From the NCBI GenBank assembly GCA_965224735.1, contig OZ245059.1:496001-560000 (forward strand): a DNA stretch of 64,000 bases, written 5' to 3'. The DNA is from Robiginitomaculum_A sp036478535. GTDB lineage: Bacteria; Pseudomonadota; Alphaproteobacteria; Caulobacterales; Maricaulaceae. How positions within the stretch are numbered: the stretch's first letter is position 1; each line of letters opens with the position of its first letter. The notes beneath the pieces were generated by a model. The model was given only the letters and a program-made list of their open reading frames with translations, did no database searches and had not been told where the DNA came from. The translations under genes and the position numbers were made by a program. Shown piece after piece: positions 25,412 through 35,291 of the stretch.

Positions 25412-26374
25412 TTACCCAGAAAAATCATAGGTCAAGGCCATGAAAACATCTTCGAGATCAGGCTCTTCCGTACGCAAGTCCGCAATATCAAGACCAGCCG
25501 CTCGTATTTGCTCAAGCAAAGCTGGTATCGATGTTTTTGAAGTGCGATACGTGATAGCAATTTGCCCGTCATTTCTCAATACGGGATCAAAAGTATTGAG
25601 CATATTTGGGAGTTTGGCAATCGGTTTTGCAGGCGTAATAACCAAGGTTTTTTGGTCCAAACGGCCCATTAAATCTTTCTTGTCTTCATTTGCCGTTATA
25701 ACGCCATTATGAATAATAGCGATGCGGTCACAAAGCTGTTCTGCTTCTTCCAGATAATGGGTGGTAAGAATAATTGTAGTGCCGCGTTCATGCAAAATAT
25801 TGACATATTCCCATAATTGCCGTCTTAGTTCTATATCAACGCCTGCGGTTGGCTCGTCTAAAATCAAAACATGCGGATTATGAACAAGCGCTTTGGCGAT
25901 TAAAAGCCTGCGTTTCATACCGCCCGATAATTGCCGCACATAAGCATCACGTTTTTCTAAAAGGCCAAGCGCGTTCAATATTTCATCCGTGCGCCGTTCA
26001 GATTTTGGCACGCCGTAATACCCTGCCTGATTTTCAAGGGCCTGATAGGGCGTGAAAAACACATCCATAGATATTTCTTGCAAAACAACGCCAATAGACG
26101 CGCGGGCTTGCCGTGTATGTGTTTTGATATCATATCCGCAAATTTTGACGCTGCCACTTGTTTTATTCACAAGCCCCGCTATGATGTTAATCATGGTTGA
26201 CTTGCCCGCACCATTGGGGCCAAGCAGTCCGAAAATAGAGCCGCGCGGTATTGTCAGGTCGATTCCCTTTAAGGCTTGTTTCGCTTTTGATTTTTTGTTT
26301 GCCTTATATGTTTTTGTCAGGCCTTTAATTTCAATCGCTGGGGCCTCGATTGTGGAGCTATTTTTTGTACTCAT
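25412..26374 (-). CDS. ABC transporter ATP-binding protein
   Basis: A 320-residue ATPase of the drug/polysaccharide-export type. Walker A is LLGPNGAGKST, Q-loop in VVLQEI, signature LSGGMKRRL, Walker B VLILDEPTAGVD, and the switch His in ILTTHYLEEAEQL. A C-terminal extension of about 80 residues (LVITPAKPIAKLP to the end) is typical of YadG-like subunits. The start ATG 26374 is preceded by GGAAGCGAG; an upstream in-frame Met would add 22 residues without support. No permease gene is adjacent, so the partner must be elsewhere. It converges with yraN. Confidence 0.93.
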   Translation of the reverse strand: MSTKNSSTIEAPAIEIKGLTKTYKANKKSKAKQALKGIDLTIPRGSIFGLLGPNGAGKSTMINIIAGLVNKTSGSVKICGYDIKTHTRQARASIGVVLQEISMDVFFTPYQALENQAGYYGVPKSERRTDEILNALGLLEKRDAYVRQLSGGMKRRLLIAKALVHNPHVLILDEPTAGVDIELRRQLWEYVNILHERGTTIILTTHYLEEAEQLCDRIAIIHNGVITANEDKKDLMGRLDQKTLVITPAKPIAKLPNMLNTFDPVLRNDGQIAITYRTSKTSIPALLEQIRAAGLDIADLRTEEPDLEDVFMALTYDFSG

Positions 26375-26459
26375 AATCTCGCTTCCGATTGACGGGCGTG
26401 TCCGTCTGAAATATATAGGGAGAGGCAAGAAGAACATCAATCAAAAAAGCGTGAAAATT

Positions 26460-26645
26460 ATGCCAAATCAAAAAACAAAAGCCTCAAAGATAATTGAGGT
26501 CACAAGCCGCCGTACTTCATGTGACGGGGGAGCCCAAAAAAACAATAGCACGCTTGGCCATCCAAAAGTTTATATGGACATGGGCCAAAGCAATTCAGTG
26601 CGCTGTAAGTATTGTGATAAAACTTTCGTATTGAAAGGCCATTAA
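26460..26645 (+). CDS. NDUFS6-type zinc-finger domain protein
   Basis: A 61-residue protein with VTSRRTSCDGG, LGHPKVYMDMG and CKYCDKTFVL. Cys21, His34, Cys49 and Cys52 form the CHCC zinc site of small alphaproteobacterial relatives of the mitochondrial complex I subunit NDUFS6. In mitochondria the protein aids late assembly of complex I; the bacterial role is probably similar but not shown here. The gene has its own ATG and ends head to head with the TonB-like gene, the two stop codons overlapping. Confidence 0.88.
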   Translation: MPNQKTKASKIIEVTSRRTSCDGGAQKNNSTLGHPKVYMDMGQSNSVRCKYCDKTFVLKGH

Positions 26646-27541
26646 GGTGTAAATCTATAAGTGCGGGTATAGCTATATGTTGGCACAGGCTTACCGCCAA
26701 TGGTTTTGGGGTGAAAGCGTGAGCGTAGCGCGGCGCGCCGCGCTGCTTTGATAAATTGACTTTTATATTTTGCAGCTTGCACAAAAACAACCCTGATATC
26801 ACTAACATGCCCGTCCTTTCCAACCGTAAAGGCGAGGGCGACGGTGCCTGAGATACGCCTTCGTTGTGCTTTGCGTGGGTATTTGGGTTTTCTGGAATAT
26901 TTGATCTTTGCGTTAACAATGAATATTTGCGAAACGGGCCTGATCGGCGCGTGTGTTATTATACGATTTGATCTTTTTTGCGTGTGAGAACCCAACCCGC
27001 CTGCAAGTGCTTTGTCGCCTGGACGTTTTGTTGAAAAGCGGGTACTTTCTTTCACCAAACGACGATCAGGATTATCTTGCGTGGGCGCATTTTGCGTTAA
27101 TGTCGTCAATTGTTCTTCGCGAGAGAGTTGGCTCCAGTTTTTAATATAGCTTTTTAGCGCGAGAGACTTGTCAGTTTCGTCGACGTCCAAGTCATAATAA
27201 ATACCTGTAAGTTTAGACCATGCCGCTTCTTCGTTGGTTTTCAGAGCATCACGTTGGGCGCGGGAGGCCGCGATATTTACGGTTTTTGGAAATTGTACTA
27301 AATAGTCCTCTAACCGTGCCAGCCTGATGCCTGTGCGGGTTTCTTCCAAAATGAGCTGGTAGGCGGAGCGCGCTGTTTCTTGCGACAGCGCAGGCGTATT
27401 GCGTACCGCTTTTGGGTTTTTAATAATAAGAACCGCATAGGCGAACACTATGGCCAGTAGAAGCAGCCATAGCCATATAATTTTATACTGCTTCGGGTGC
27501 TGATCTGCACCGTCTTTAATTTCAATATTATCTTCTTCCAA
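26642..27541 (-). CDS. TonB-family energy transducer-like protein
   Basis: A 299-residue protein with one membrane segment near residues 22-40 (IIWLWLLLLAIVFAYAVLII), a long helical and charged periplasmic stretch, and a C-terminal TonB domain (KYPRKAQRRRISGTVALAFT, VGKDGHVSDIRV, then SRFHPKTIGGKPVPTYSYTR). The proline-rich linker usual for TonB is poor and the segment before the domain is basic. It may energise receptors such as the one at 4.3-7.3 kb, which is inference. The start is TTG 27541 with AGGAGG about 13 bases upstream; no ATG fits better. Confidence 0.85.
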   Translation of the reverse strand: MEEDNIEIKDGADQHPKQYKIIWLWLLLLAIVFAYAVLIIKNPKAVRNTPALSQETARSAYQLILEETRTGIRLARLEDYLVQFPKTVNIAASRAQRDALKTNEEAAWSKLTGIYYDLDVDETDKSLALKSYIKNWSQLSREEQLTTLTQNAPTQDNPDRRLVKESTRFSTKRPGDKALAGGLGSHTQKRSNRIITHAPIRPVSQIFIVNAKIKYSRKPKYPRKAQRRRISGTVALAFTVGKDGHVSDIRVVFVQAAKYKSQFIKAARRAALRSRFHPKTIGGKPVPTYSYTRTYRFTP

Positions 27542-27648
27542 GACTCAAAATACCTCCTAAAAATTACGATAATACTATTTATTTAATATTTTGGCAAATA
27601 TAGGGCAACCCCCTTGATAATTTTTCAGGCGCGACGCAAACTCTTTTC

Positions 27649-30444
27649 ATGAATCATTCTTGCCCAATTGATAAAAATTCGCATGTCGTATTAGTAGACG
27701 GATCAGGTTATATTTTTAGAGCCTATTATGCACTGCCGGCGCTCACCCGCCGTTCTGATGGTCTTATTGTTGGTGCGGTTGCAGGGTTTTCTAATATGCT
27801 GTTTAAGCTTTTACGGGAGCAACATGGGGAGGATCGCCCCACACATTTTGCCGTAATATTTGACGCAAAAGGCAAAACGTTTCGCTCAAAAATTTATGAA
27901 GAGTATAAGGCGCATCGTCCACCAGCGCCTGAAGATTTGGTGCCGCAATTTCCGCTTGTGCGCGAAGCAACAAGAGCATTTGGCACGCTTGCAATAGAGC
28001 ATGAAGGCTTTGAGGCGGATGATATTATCGCGTCTTATGCCGATCAAGCTGAGAAAAAGGGCGCACGCGTTACCATCATTTCTAGCGACAAAGATTTAAT
28101 GCAAATGGTGAGTGATAAAATTTGCATGGTGGATACTATGAAAAATAAAACCATTTGCGCGCCGCAGGTCGTGGAAAAGTTTGGCGTTGGCCCTGAAAAA
28201 GTTATCGATATTCAGGCGTTAGCTGGCGATAGCTCGGACAATGTACCAGGCGTGCCAGGCATTGGCATTAAGACAGCAGCCCTTTTGATTAACCAGTATG
28301 GCGATCTGGATAGCCTTTTGGCCCGGGCTGGTGAAATTCCGCAAAAAGGCCGCCGCGAGAAAATTATTGAAAACGCAGATATGGCCCGTATTTCGCGTGA
28401 TCTGGTAACGCTTAAGCGCGATATGGACCTGAAAATTCCACTTGAAGAGCTAGCTGTGCAAGACCCTGACCGCGACATGCTTTTGAATTTTCTTGAAAAT
28501 ATGACATTTAGTACCCTGACAAAACGGGTCATGGCAGCCATGGGCGAGGGGGCAACAGATAGCCTGCGCAAAGCTGATAGAAAGGATGTCAAAGCGCCGA
28601 TTCTTCCCGTGTTTGACAAAGAAAAATATGAATGCATTCAAGATGTTGAGCGGCTTAAGCATTGGGCAGTGCGCTGCACTGAAATGGGTATTTGCGCCGT
28701 AGATTTGGAAACAGATAGCCTTGATAGCGCGGCGGCAAATTTGGTTGGTATCTGCCTTGCGGCTTGTGATAATGAAGCGTGTTATATCCCGCTTGGCCAT
28801 GTCGGAGAGGGAGATCTTTTGGGGGATGGCGCGCCCAAACAAATTCCAATGCAAGAGGCTTTGGATATTTTGGAACCAATGCTGCATGATAAAACCGTTT
28901 TAAAAGTTGGGCAAAATTTCAAATATGATCTGGGGGTTTTCCAAAGATACAATCTCAACCCTGCGCCTTATGATGATACAATGCTCATATCCTATGCGCT
29001 TGCTTGCGGGTTGCACCGGCATGGCATGGACGAATTGTCCGCATTGCATTTTGGCCATGAACCAATCCCGTTTAAAGAGGTGGCTGGAAGCGGGAAAGCG
29101 CAAAAAACCTTTGACCAGATAAATCTTGATGTGGCTACGCCCTATGCGGCAGAAGATGCGGATGTAACTTTACGGCTTTGGAAACGTCTAAAACCAGAAT
29201 TGGCAAAGTCAGGCGTTAATACAGTTTACGAAACCCTGGAACGGGGTATGCCAGCAGTTTTGGCGCGCATGGAAAATAATGGTATCAAAGTCGACAAAGC
29301 CGCGCTTGCGCGCTTGTCCGCTGATTTTGCACAAAAAAAAGCAGGGCTAGAAGCGCAAGCATATGAGCTGGCAGGGCACGCATTTAACCTTGCTTCACCA
29401 AAGCAGCTTGGCGAAATACTTTTTGATGAGCTTGGCATGCCTGGCGGGAAGAAAACTAAAACGGGTGCGTGGAAAACTGGCGCAGGTGTTTTGGAAGACC
29501 TTGCCAATGAACACGCTTTGCCAAAAACAATTTTGGACTGGCGGCATTATGCCAAATTAAAATCTACCTATACGGATGCCTTGCCAAAAGAAATTAATCC
29601 GCGCACAGGGAGAGTGCATACCAGTTTTTCTCTGGCATCAACAACAACGGGGCGGCTTTCATCTTCTAATCCGAATTTGCAAAATATTCCGATCCGTACA
29701 GAAGATGGGCGAAAAATTCGCACTGCATTTATAGCAGAGCCTGGCAATATTTTAGTGGCGGCAGATTATAGTCAGGTCGAATTGCGGGTTTTGGCTCATG
29801 TGGCTGATTTGCCAACTATGAAACAAGCCTTTTCCGACGGCGTAGATATCCACGCCATGACGGCCAGCGAGATGTTTGGCGTGCCCATAGAGGGCATGGA
29901 TAGCACAACCCGCCGCCGCGCTAAAGCGATTAATTTTGGCATTATTTATGGTATATCCGCGTTTGGCCTTGCCAATAATTTGGGCATATCGCGCAGTGAG
30001 GCAAAACAATATATTGATAGCTATTTTGATAAATTTCCAGGCATTAAAGTCTATATGGAAGCGGCGAAAGATGAAGCGCGCACATTTGGTTATGTGAAAA
30101 CCGTCTTTGGCAGAAAATGCCATATTAATGGCATTAATGACAAAGGCCCGATGGGTAGTTTTGCTGAGCGGCAAGCGATCAACGCGCCCATTCAAGGCGC
30201 GGCAGCCGATATTATGCGCAGGGCCATGATGCGTATGCCAAGCGCCATAGAGACTATTGATGACGCGCGGATGCTTTTGCAAGTTCACGATGAATTGATT
30301 TTTGAAGTATCTGAACAAAACGCGCCTGATTTGATTGCACTGGTTAAACCTGTTATGGCGGGAGCGTGCGCGCCAGTGATTGATCTTAGTGTCCCGCTAA
30401 TCGTAGACGCGAAAGCTGCTTACAATTGGAATGATGCACATTAA
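27649..30444 (+). CDS. polA: DNA polymerase I
   Basis: A 931-residue polymerase used in repair and Okazaki-fragment processing. The 5'-3' nuclease comes first (HVVLVDGSGYIFRAYYAL, EGFEADDIIASYA, ALAGDSSDNVPGVPGIGIKT). The 3'-5' exonuclease follows with its acidic residues present (AVDLETDSLD, VGQNFKYDLGV, YAAEDADVTLRLW), so proofreading is probably active. The polymerase domain has FSLASTTTGRLSSSNPNLQN, ADYSQVELRVLAH, RRRAKAINFGIIYGIS and LLQVHDELIFEV. It is followed by gpmA 77 bases on. Confidence 0.98.
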   Translation: MNHSCPIDKNSHVVLVDGSGYIFRAYYALPALTRRSDGLIVGAVAGFSNMLFKLLREQHGEDRPTHFAVIFDAKGKTFRSKIYEEYKAHRPPAPEDLVPQFPLVREATRAFGTLAIEHEGFEADDIIASYADQAEKKGARVTIISSDKDLMQMVSDKICMVDTMKNKTICAPQVVEKFGVGPEKVIDIQALAGDSSDNVPGVPGIGIKTAALLINQYGDLDSLLARAGEIPQKGRREKIIENADMARISRDLVTLKRDMDLKIPLEELAVQDPDRDMLLNFLENMTFSTLTKRVMAAMGEGATDSLRKADRKDVKAPILPVFDKEKYECIQDVERLKHWAVRCTEMGICAVDLETDSLDSAAANLVGICLAACDNEACYIPLGHVGEGDLLGDGAPKQIPMQEALDILEPMLHDKTVLKVGQNFKYDLGVFQRYNLNPAPYDDTMLISYALACGLHRHGMDELSALHFGHEPIPFKEVAGSGKAQKTFDQINLDVATPYAAEDADVTLRLWKRLKPELAKSGVNTVYETLERGMPAVLARMENNGIKVDKAALARLSADFAQKKAGLEAQAYELAGHAFNLASPKQLGEILFDELGMPGGKKTKTGAWKTGAGVLEDLANEHALPKTILDWRHYAKLKSTYTDALPKEINPRTGRVHTSFSLASTTTGRLSSSNPNLQNIPIRTEDGRKIRTAFIAEPGNILVAADYSQVELRVLAHVADLPTMKQAFSDGVDIHAMTASEMFGVPIEGMDSTTRRRAKAINFGIIYGISAFGLANNLGISRSEAKQYIDSYFDKFPGIKVYMEAAKDEARTFGYVKTVFGRKCHINGINDKGPMGSFAERQAINAPIQGAAADIMRRAMMRMPSAIETIDDARMLLQVHDELIFEVSEQNAPDLIALVKPVMAGACAPVIDLSVPLIVDAKAAYNWNDAH

Positions 30445-30521
30445 GCGGGGCGACGTTCTGGAGAGCAAAATGAAGGCAATTATGCATCTTTATATCAAAC
30501 CAAAAAAATAGGTTTTCTATT

Positions 30522-31250
30522 ATGACAAAATTAGTTCTGTCCAGACATGGGCAAAGCGAGTGGAATTTGCAAAATCGTTTCACGGGTTGGGTCGATGTTG
30601 ATTTGACCGAAAAGGGCATTGCCGAAGCAAAACTTGGCGGCTCCCTTTTAGCCAAAGAAGGCATTCGGTTTGATGCGGCCTTTACAAGCTATCTTACCCG
30701 CGCTATTCGCACATTATGGCTAGGGCTTGAAGCGCTAGACCAATGCTATATTCCCGTGACCAAAGATTGGCATCTTAACGAGCGCCATTATGGCGGGCTT
30801 ACGGGGCTAAACAAACAAGACTCTCGCGATGAATATGGTGATGAGCAAGTTCATATTTGGCGCCGTAGTTATGACGTGCCGCCGCCAATTATCGGGCCAA
30901 ATCACGAATATCACCCAAGCCACGATCCACGTTACGCGGGTATTGATCCTAGGCTTCTGCCTGGCGGAGAGAGCCTTAAACTCACACTTGATCGCGTCGT
31001 GCCATATTTTGAAACCAATATAGCGCCGCAAATAAAAGCCGGTGAAACCCTGCTTATTTCCGCTCACGGCAATTCTTTGCGCGCTCTTCTTAAGCAACTT
31101 TTTAATGTTTCTGATAAGGACATTCCAAATTTTGAAGTCCCAACAGGTAACCCGCTTTTGATAGACCTTGAGGATAATGATACACTGAAGGTTAAGTCCG
31201 CTAGATATTTAGACGAGACCCGCGCAAAACCGATACCGCCTATTGCATAA
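30522..31250 (+). CDS. gpmA: 2,3-bisphosphoglycerate-dependent phosphoglycerate mutase
   Basis: Interconverts 3- and 2-phosphoglycerate in glycolysis. The phosphohistidine is His9 in LSRHGQSEWN; NRFTGWVDVDLTEKG, LNERHYGGLTGLNK and SAHGNSLRALLKQL follow with the second active-site His. The 242-residue length is normal for dPGM. ATG is preceded by an AT-rich leader with a weak ribosome site. A small inverted repeat (CTACGC-GCGTAG, 31252-31268) follows the stop without a T-run. Confidence 0.96.
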   Translation: MTKLVLSRHGQSEWNLQNRFTGWVDVDLTEKGIAEAKLGGSLLAKEGIRFDAAFTSYLTRAIRTLWLGLEALDQCYIPVTKDWHLNERHYGGLTGLNKQDSRDEYGDEQVHIWRRSYDVPPPIIGPNHEYHPSHDPRYAGIDPRLLPGGESLKLTLDRVVPYFETNIAPQIKAGETLLISAHGNSLRALLKQLFNVSDKDIPNFEVPTGNPLLIDLEDNDTLKVKSARYLDETRAKPIPPIA

Positions 31251-31315
31251 TCTACGCTTAATGCGTAGCCCTAAGGGAAATCGACCCCTAAGCCAGCACA
31301 AGATGTCGGGCGCCA

Positions 31316-32062
31316 TCATGGGCAAGCACCGCCATAACGAGAGTAATTTGTCACAACGCCGCAGCTTGGCATCATAACAGGTGTTGGCACAGGGTAGCGC
31401 ACGTAAATCACAGGGCGAACAACGCGCACGATATTATATTGCGGAATAACAATGGGCGCTGGAATAACAACGGGCGCTGGTGCAGGGCGACTAACAGCAT
31501 AGCAGCCTAGAACGCGGGAGCCTGTTGGCGCATTGACACTAACGGGGCAATGTGTTGGCACAAGACTATCGCCTGTGTCCATATTCTTCGCTGTTAATGA
31601 GCTTAGTGAAGATGTGCTTAACGGAATAACCGTTGTATTGCCATTCGTATATGCTCGGGAGATAGACCCGTGGCCATAATCTGCGTTGCTAGAGCTTGTT
31701 GATAATCTGTGGCTTGAATAACTGCCACGAGGAGCGTGGTTATAAGTTGATGCTGTGTATGACGAGCTGCCATCGACCATGCAAAGTCCGCCTTTGCCGC
31801 GAGTCGAGCCTGACGGACACGGATTATTTGCAGAGCTAGATGAATAGTTATGTGAATAGTTATGTGATTGTGCACCGTCAACCATATGGTGAGAACCCAT
31901 ATGGTTTAATTGTCTATGATGACTAGATTCGTATTTGGAAACGGATGAATTACAGGTCATTTTGTTAGAACCGCAAGCTGCAAAAGCTGGTGTACTAATA
32001 GCGACAAAGCCAATTGCCAACCCAGTTGTCAGCCTTGTGGCTGTTAAATATGATAGACGCAT
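31316..32062 (-). CDS. Secreted Ser/His/Tyr-rich protein of unknown function
   Basis: A 248-residue protein with a signal peptide ending TPAFA|ACG. The mature part is low-complexity, rich in Ser, His, Asn and Tyr, with a MVDGAQSHNYSHNYSS segment, then NPCPSGSTRGKGGLCMVDG. The C-terminal 60 residues carry VVIPAPIVIP, RPVIYVRYPVPTPVMMPSC and SRYGGACP. It shares this tail style with the gene at 32249 and the CPxGxTxxGxxxCM motif with the gene at 35292, so the three look like paralogs. The ATG at 32062 has AGGGAG upstream. A 12-bp in-frame duplication encodes SHNYSHNY. Surface or matrix role is a guess. Confidence 0.8.
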   Translation of the reverse strand: MRLSYLTATRLTTGLAIGFVAISTPAFAACGSNKMTCNSSVSKYESSHHRQLNHMGSHHMVDGAQSHNYSHNYSSSSANNPCPSGSTRGKGGLCMVDGSSSYTASTYNHAPRGSYSSHRLSTSSSNADYGHGSISRAYTNGNTTVIPLSTSSLSSLTAKNMDTGDSLVPTHCPVSVNAPTGSRVLGCYAVSRPAPAPVVIPAPIVIPQYNIVRVVRPVIYVRYPVPTPVMMPSCGVVTNYSRYGGACP

Positions 32063-32190
32063 TTGTTTCTCCCTAAAAACGTATTTGACGCTAAACAAGC
32101 CTAAAATAACTCTATGTTCAATGGTGTTCCCCTTTTGGGAGAATAGATATGGTAAATTTGCACTTTTAAATAAGGCGCAGTATAGGAGAT

Positions 32191-32225
32191 AAAAAAAGGC
32201 TCGCCATTATTTTGGTGAGCCTTTT
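32191..32225 (-). terminator. Rho-independent terminator between the two secreted-protein genes
   Basis: AAGGCTCGCC (32196-32205) pairs with GGTGAGCCTT (32214-32223) with one G-T type mismatch; on the minus strand the stem is followed by a run of seven T. It would terminate the 32249-33163 gene before the next one. Confidence 0.85.
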
Positions 32226-32248
32226 AATATTATGTTTTATCACTGACC

Positions 32249-33163
32249 TTAGTAAGTCCAGCGGCTGCCATAACGGCTATTGCTTGCAGGTGCTATACCT
32301 TGGTTTTGCATAGGCGCGCCTGCGCACATTGGCACGACAGGTACTGGCGTTGGCACAGGATGTGGTACGCCGATAACGGGACGGACAACATTAACTCTTA
32401 CTGGTGCTGGGCGCGGAGCTTGACGGCGGCAAAGAACTTTGCTCGCAAACATACCATCAATCATAGTTGGGCCTGACGTTTTTTCCCAATACTGCCCGCC
32501 GCCACCTTCTGGTTGATATGTGTATGATCCAGCATTGACATATCTAAGAACGCCAGAACGAATATTTGGGCGCGGCGTCATAACAGGCGCGACAACACGG
32601 CGCGGCGCAAAAGGTGCGACGATAACAGGGCGAGGAGCGATTGGCCTAGACATAGTTGCCGTAGTCACGGAGCGAACTTGTGGTTGAGGTACGCCGCCAA
32701 TATGCGTGATTGGCGAGCGGTCAACAATAGAAGTTGGAATATGGGCAATGCCTGGAACAAAATCTGTACTGCCATATTGGCGCGGCGCGAAATTAGCAGC
32801 ATTATAGCCATTGCCAACTGTAATACGCGGGGTGTGTACAACTGGGGCTACATTGATCGGCGGAGGCATAACAGGGCGCGGCGCCATAACAGGCGCACTA
32901 CAATATGGTGATGGTGCGGCCGAGCAGCCACCAATGCGTATTATGTTTACATTAGGTGTATTTTTATACTCAAAAGTTTTTAAATAACCAAATGGCGCAT
33001 TATTATAAACATTAATTGGCGCTGGAGCATCCATTTGTGTGGGGTGCATAACCACCCGCGGTGTACAATTTGGAGGGCTATAGCACCCCGCGAAAGCGGC
33101 AGAGCTTGCCCCAGCCATTAAAACACTGCCTATTGCAACAGAAACAAAACGATAGATACGCAT
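32249..33163 (-). CDS. Secreted proline-rich protein of unknown function
   Basis: A 304-residue protein with a signal peptide ending SSAAFA|GCYS and a Pro/Val/Ala-rich mature chain containing many short repeats (MAPRPVMPPPINVAPVV, APFAPRRVVAPVMTPRP). A compact segment TYQPEGGGGQYWEKTSGPTM with two cysteines nearby may be the only folded part. The C-terminus has VVRPVIGVPHPVPTPVPVVP and ends NSRYGSRWTY, paralleling the 31316 gene (RPVIYVRYPVPTPV, SRYGG). The ATG follows GGGAGAG. It is probably a cell-envelope or surface component; no known family is recognised. Confidence 0.8.
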   Translation of the reverse strand: MRIYRFVSVAIGSVLMAGASSAAFAGCYSPPNCTPRVVMHPTQMDAPAPINVYNNAPFGYLKTFEYKNTPNVNIIRIGGCSAAPSPYCSAPVMAPRPVMPPPINVAPVVHTPRITVGNGYNAANFAPRQYGSTDFVPGIAHIPTSIVDRSPITHIGGVPQPQVRSVTTATMSRPIAPRPVIVAPFAPRRVVAPVMTPRPNIRSGVLRYVNAGSYTYQPEGGGGQYWEKTSGPTMIDGMFASKVLCRRQAPRPAPVRVNVVRPVIGVPHPVPTPVPVVPMCAGAPMQNQGIAPASNSRYGSRWTY

Positions 33164-33280
33164 ATGCGCTCTCCCATATATCGGCTTGTAGCTTTGTGCC
33201 CAAACCCCACTAAAAAACTCTATGGCACCCTCTTAAGCGGGGCTTGTGCCATAATACTCAAATGAAAAGCCAAACTGCAC

Positions 33281-33362
33281 TTTTCAAGCTGCATTTTTCA
33301 AGCTGCATTTTTCAAGCTGCATTTTTATAGTGCCCAGGCGTATTTATAGTGCCCAGGCGTGT
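33281..33362. repeat. Two adjacent tandem duplications (3 x 14 bp, 2 x 19 bp)
   Basis: TTTTCAAGCTGCAT is repeated three times at 33281-33322, followed almost directly by two copies of TTATAGTGCCCAGGCGTAT (33325-33362, last copy ends TGT). They lie between the divergent-facing 5' end of the 32249 gene and the 3' end of the DUF1674 gene. Confidence 0.95.
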
Positions 33363-33397
33363 TTCCTTATCAATTTTAGAAAGAGCCATACCCGCCT

Positions 33398-33586
33398 CTA
33401 AAAATCATAAGTAATGCCGCCACGTTCCCAATCGCCAAAACGAGTGGGCTCAGCCCCCTTGGGTCCGCCTGTCTCGGTGGGTTTTAGTTTGGTATTTGCA
33501 TCTTTTCGCGCGGTGGCTTCCTGAAGGGCTCTAATGGCCGCAGGAGAAAGTTTTTTTCCGGGCGCTGCATTTGGAGTATCTATCAT
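33398..33586 (-). CDS. DUF1674 (SDHAF4-like) protein
   Basis: A 62-residue protein whose C-terminus GPKGAEPTRFGDWERGGITY-DF is the DUF1674 signature. The mitochondrial homologue SDHAF4 helps assemble the flavinated succinate dehydrogenase subunit, and the bacterial proteins likely do the same; this is known from the family, not visible here. The ATG has AAAGGAGA 5 bases upstream. It stands alone, divergent from the rsmB-like gene. Confidence 0.92.
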   Translation of the reverse strand: MIDTPNAAPGKKLSPAAIRALQEATARKDANTKLKPTETGGPKGAEPTRFGDWERGGITYDF

Positions 33587-33840
33587 AAAATCTCCTTTGC
33601 AGTGCTGACCAAACCTTGCCCATTATATAGACATCGCCAAGGTTATGGCAAGACAAACTATAAATGTCCCGCCACGAAACAACCCTATACCCTAAGAGGG
33701 CTAAAATATAATTAAGTCACTCTTTAAAGTCTGTTAAGCATGATTGTAACATATACACCTTATTGGTGAGCAAGTGAGGCTTGTTCCTCTTGTTCCAAAA
33801 TAGGCTATGTATTCTCACAGGGGTATGCTAACGCGCCCCT

Positions 33841-35181
33841 ATGAAAACTAGAAACAACAAATTCAGAGAACGGATGCCACCCAAACGTACACCTAAGTAC
33901 GCGTCGCGTTATGTCGCGGCTCGGGGGTTGGAGGATGTGCTTGGTAAGTTGGTGCCGTTGGATCAGGCTCTTACTGGGCAGGCTTTGTTTGCGCAATTAG
34001 AGCCGCGCGATAGAGCCTTTGCGCATCTAATTGCCGCAAGCACATTGCGCCGCCTTGGGCAAATTGATAAAGTGCTCTCCCCATTTATAAAGAAAGCGCC
34101 GCCCTCTTATATAATGGCTGTGCTTAGAACGGGGGCGGCACAGGTTTTGTTTTTAGGAACAGCGCCGCATGCGGCGGTAGACGGGGCGGTTACTCTATTG
34201 AAGCGCTCGAAAAAAACTACGCGCGCGGCTGGCATGGCTAATGCAGTGCTACGGCGTGTATCCGAGCAAGGCGAAGCTTTGCTCTCAAAAACGCGAACTT
34301 TGGATAATGTCCCTAAATGGCTAGCCGCGTCATGGCGTGAGAGTTATGGGGAGACAAATGCCAGCGCTATGGCGGATATGCTCGCCCAAGACCCGCCGCT
34401 AGATTTAAGCGTAAAAGAAAATCCGCAAAATTGGGCCGAGGAACTTGGCGCACAATTACTGCCAGGCGGTACCATAAGGCGTGAAAAAATCGGTAATGTC
34501 CCTAGCCTTGCTGGCTTTGATGAGGGCGCGTGGTGGGTACAAGATATTTCCGCAAGCCTACCCGTGAAACTATTAGGCGATGTAAAAGGTAAGCGCGTCC
34601 TTGATATGTGCGCTGCCCCTGGCGGTAAAACCTTACAGCTTGCAGCACTTGGGGCAGATGTTACGGCGCTGGATAAAAACAAATTGCGGCTAGGGCGGCT
34701 CATAGAGAATTTAAAACGCACGGGCTTAAACGCCACTATAGCGGCAGGAAACGCAAAGGATTGGCGCGATCCGCAAAATCCTGATGGGGGCGGTTTTGAT
34801 ATGGTGCTTTTGGATGCGCCGTGCAGTGCCACGGGCACATACCGTAGGCGTCCAGATGTTTTGCACCTAAAAACCCCTGAAAATGTCGCGAGCCTTATGC
34901 GCGTGCAAGAAAAGCTGCTTTTAGCGGCGGCAAAGCATGTAAAAACGCACGGAACCTTGATTTATTGCACATGTTCTCTTGAGGCGGGTGAAGGGGAGGA
35001 GCAAGTCGCCAAATTCACGAAAAACAAGTCTAATTTTCGCCTTAATTCAATATTAAGTTCCGAGATGTTCTCGTTGTCCCAATCTATTACAGAGGCTGGA
35101 TATATAAGAATATTGCCACCTTTTTTGCGAGAAAAGGGGGGTATGGACGGGTTTTTCATTGCAAGGTTTACTAGCTGTTAA
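33841..35181 (+). CDS. RsmB-type RNA m5C methyltransferase
   Basis: A 446-residue RNA (cytosine-5) methyltransferase. An N-terminal NusB-like RNA-binding domain (LFAQLEPRDRAFAHLIAAST, HAAVDGAVTLLKRS) precedes the SAM domain: VLDMCAAPGGKTLQLAALGA (motif I), LLDAPCSATGTYRRRPD (motif IV with its Cys) and IYCTCSLEAGEGEEQ (motif VI catalytic Cys). It ends GGMDGFFIARF, the usual C-terminal strand. RsmB methylates C967 of 16S rRNA; substrate is inferred. Start is the first ATG (33841); a second Met eleven codons later is possible. Confidence 0.9.
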   Translation: MKTRNNKFRERMPPKRTPKYASRYVAARGLEDVLGKLVPLDQALTGQALFAQLEPRDRAFAHLIAASTLRRLGQIDKVLSPFIKKAPPSYIMAVLRTGAAQVLFLGTAPHAAVDGAVTLLKRSKKTTRAAGMANAVLRRVSEQGEALLSKTRTLDNVPKWLAASWRESYGETNASAMADMLAQDPPLDLSVKENPQNWAEELGAQLLPGGTIRREKIGNVPSLAGFDEGAWWVQDISASLPVKLLGDVKGKRVLDMCAAPGGKTLQLAALGADVTALDKNKLRLGRLIENLKRTGLNATIAAGNAKDWRDPQNPDGGGFDMVLLDAPCSATGTYRRRPDVLHLKTPENVASLMRVQEKLLLAAAKHVKTHGTLIYCTCSLEAGEGEEQVAKFTKNKSNFRLNSILSSEMFSLSQSITEAGYIRILPPFLREKGGMDGFFIARFTSC

Positions 35182-35291
35182 GCATAAACCAGTAGAAGTT
35201 GACCCAATTTGATGGTTTTTAAGTCTACTTCATATGATTTGGCTTAAAATTTGCAAGAAATGGCACAAGTGTTTCAAAACAGGAGTTTCTA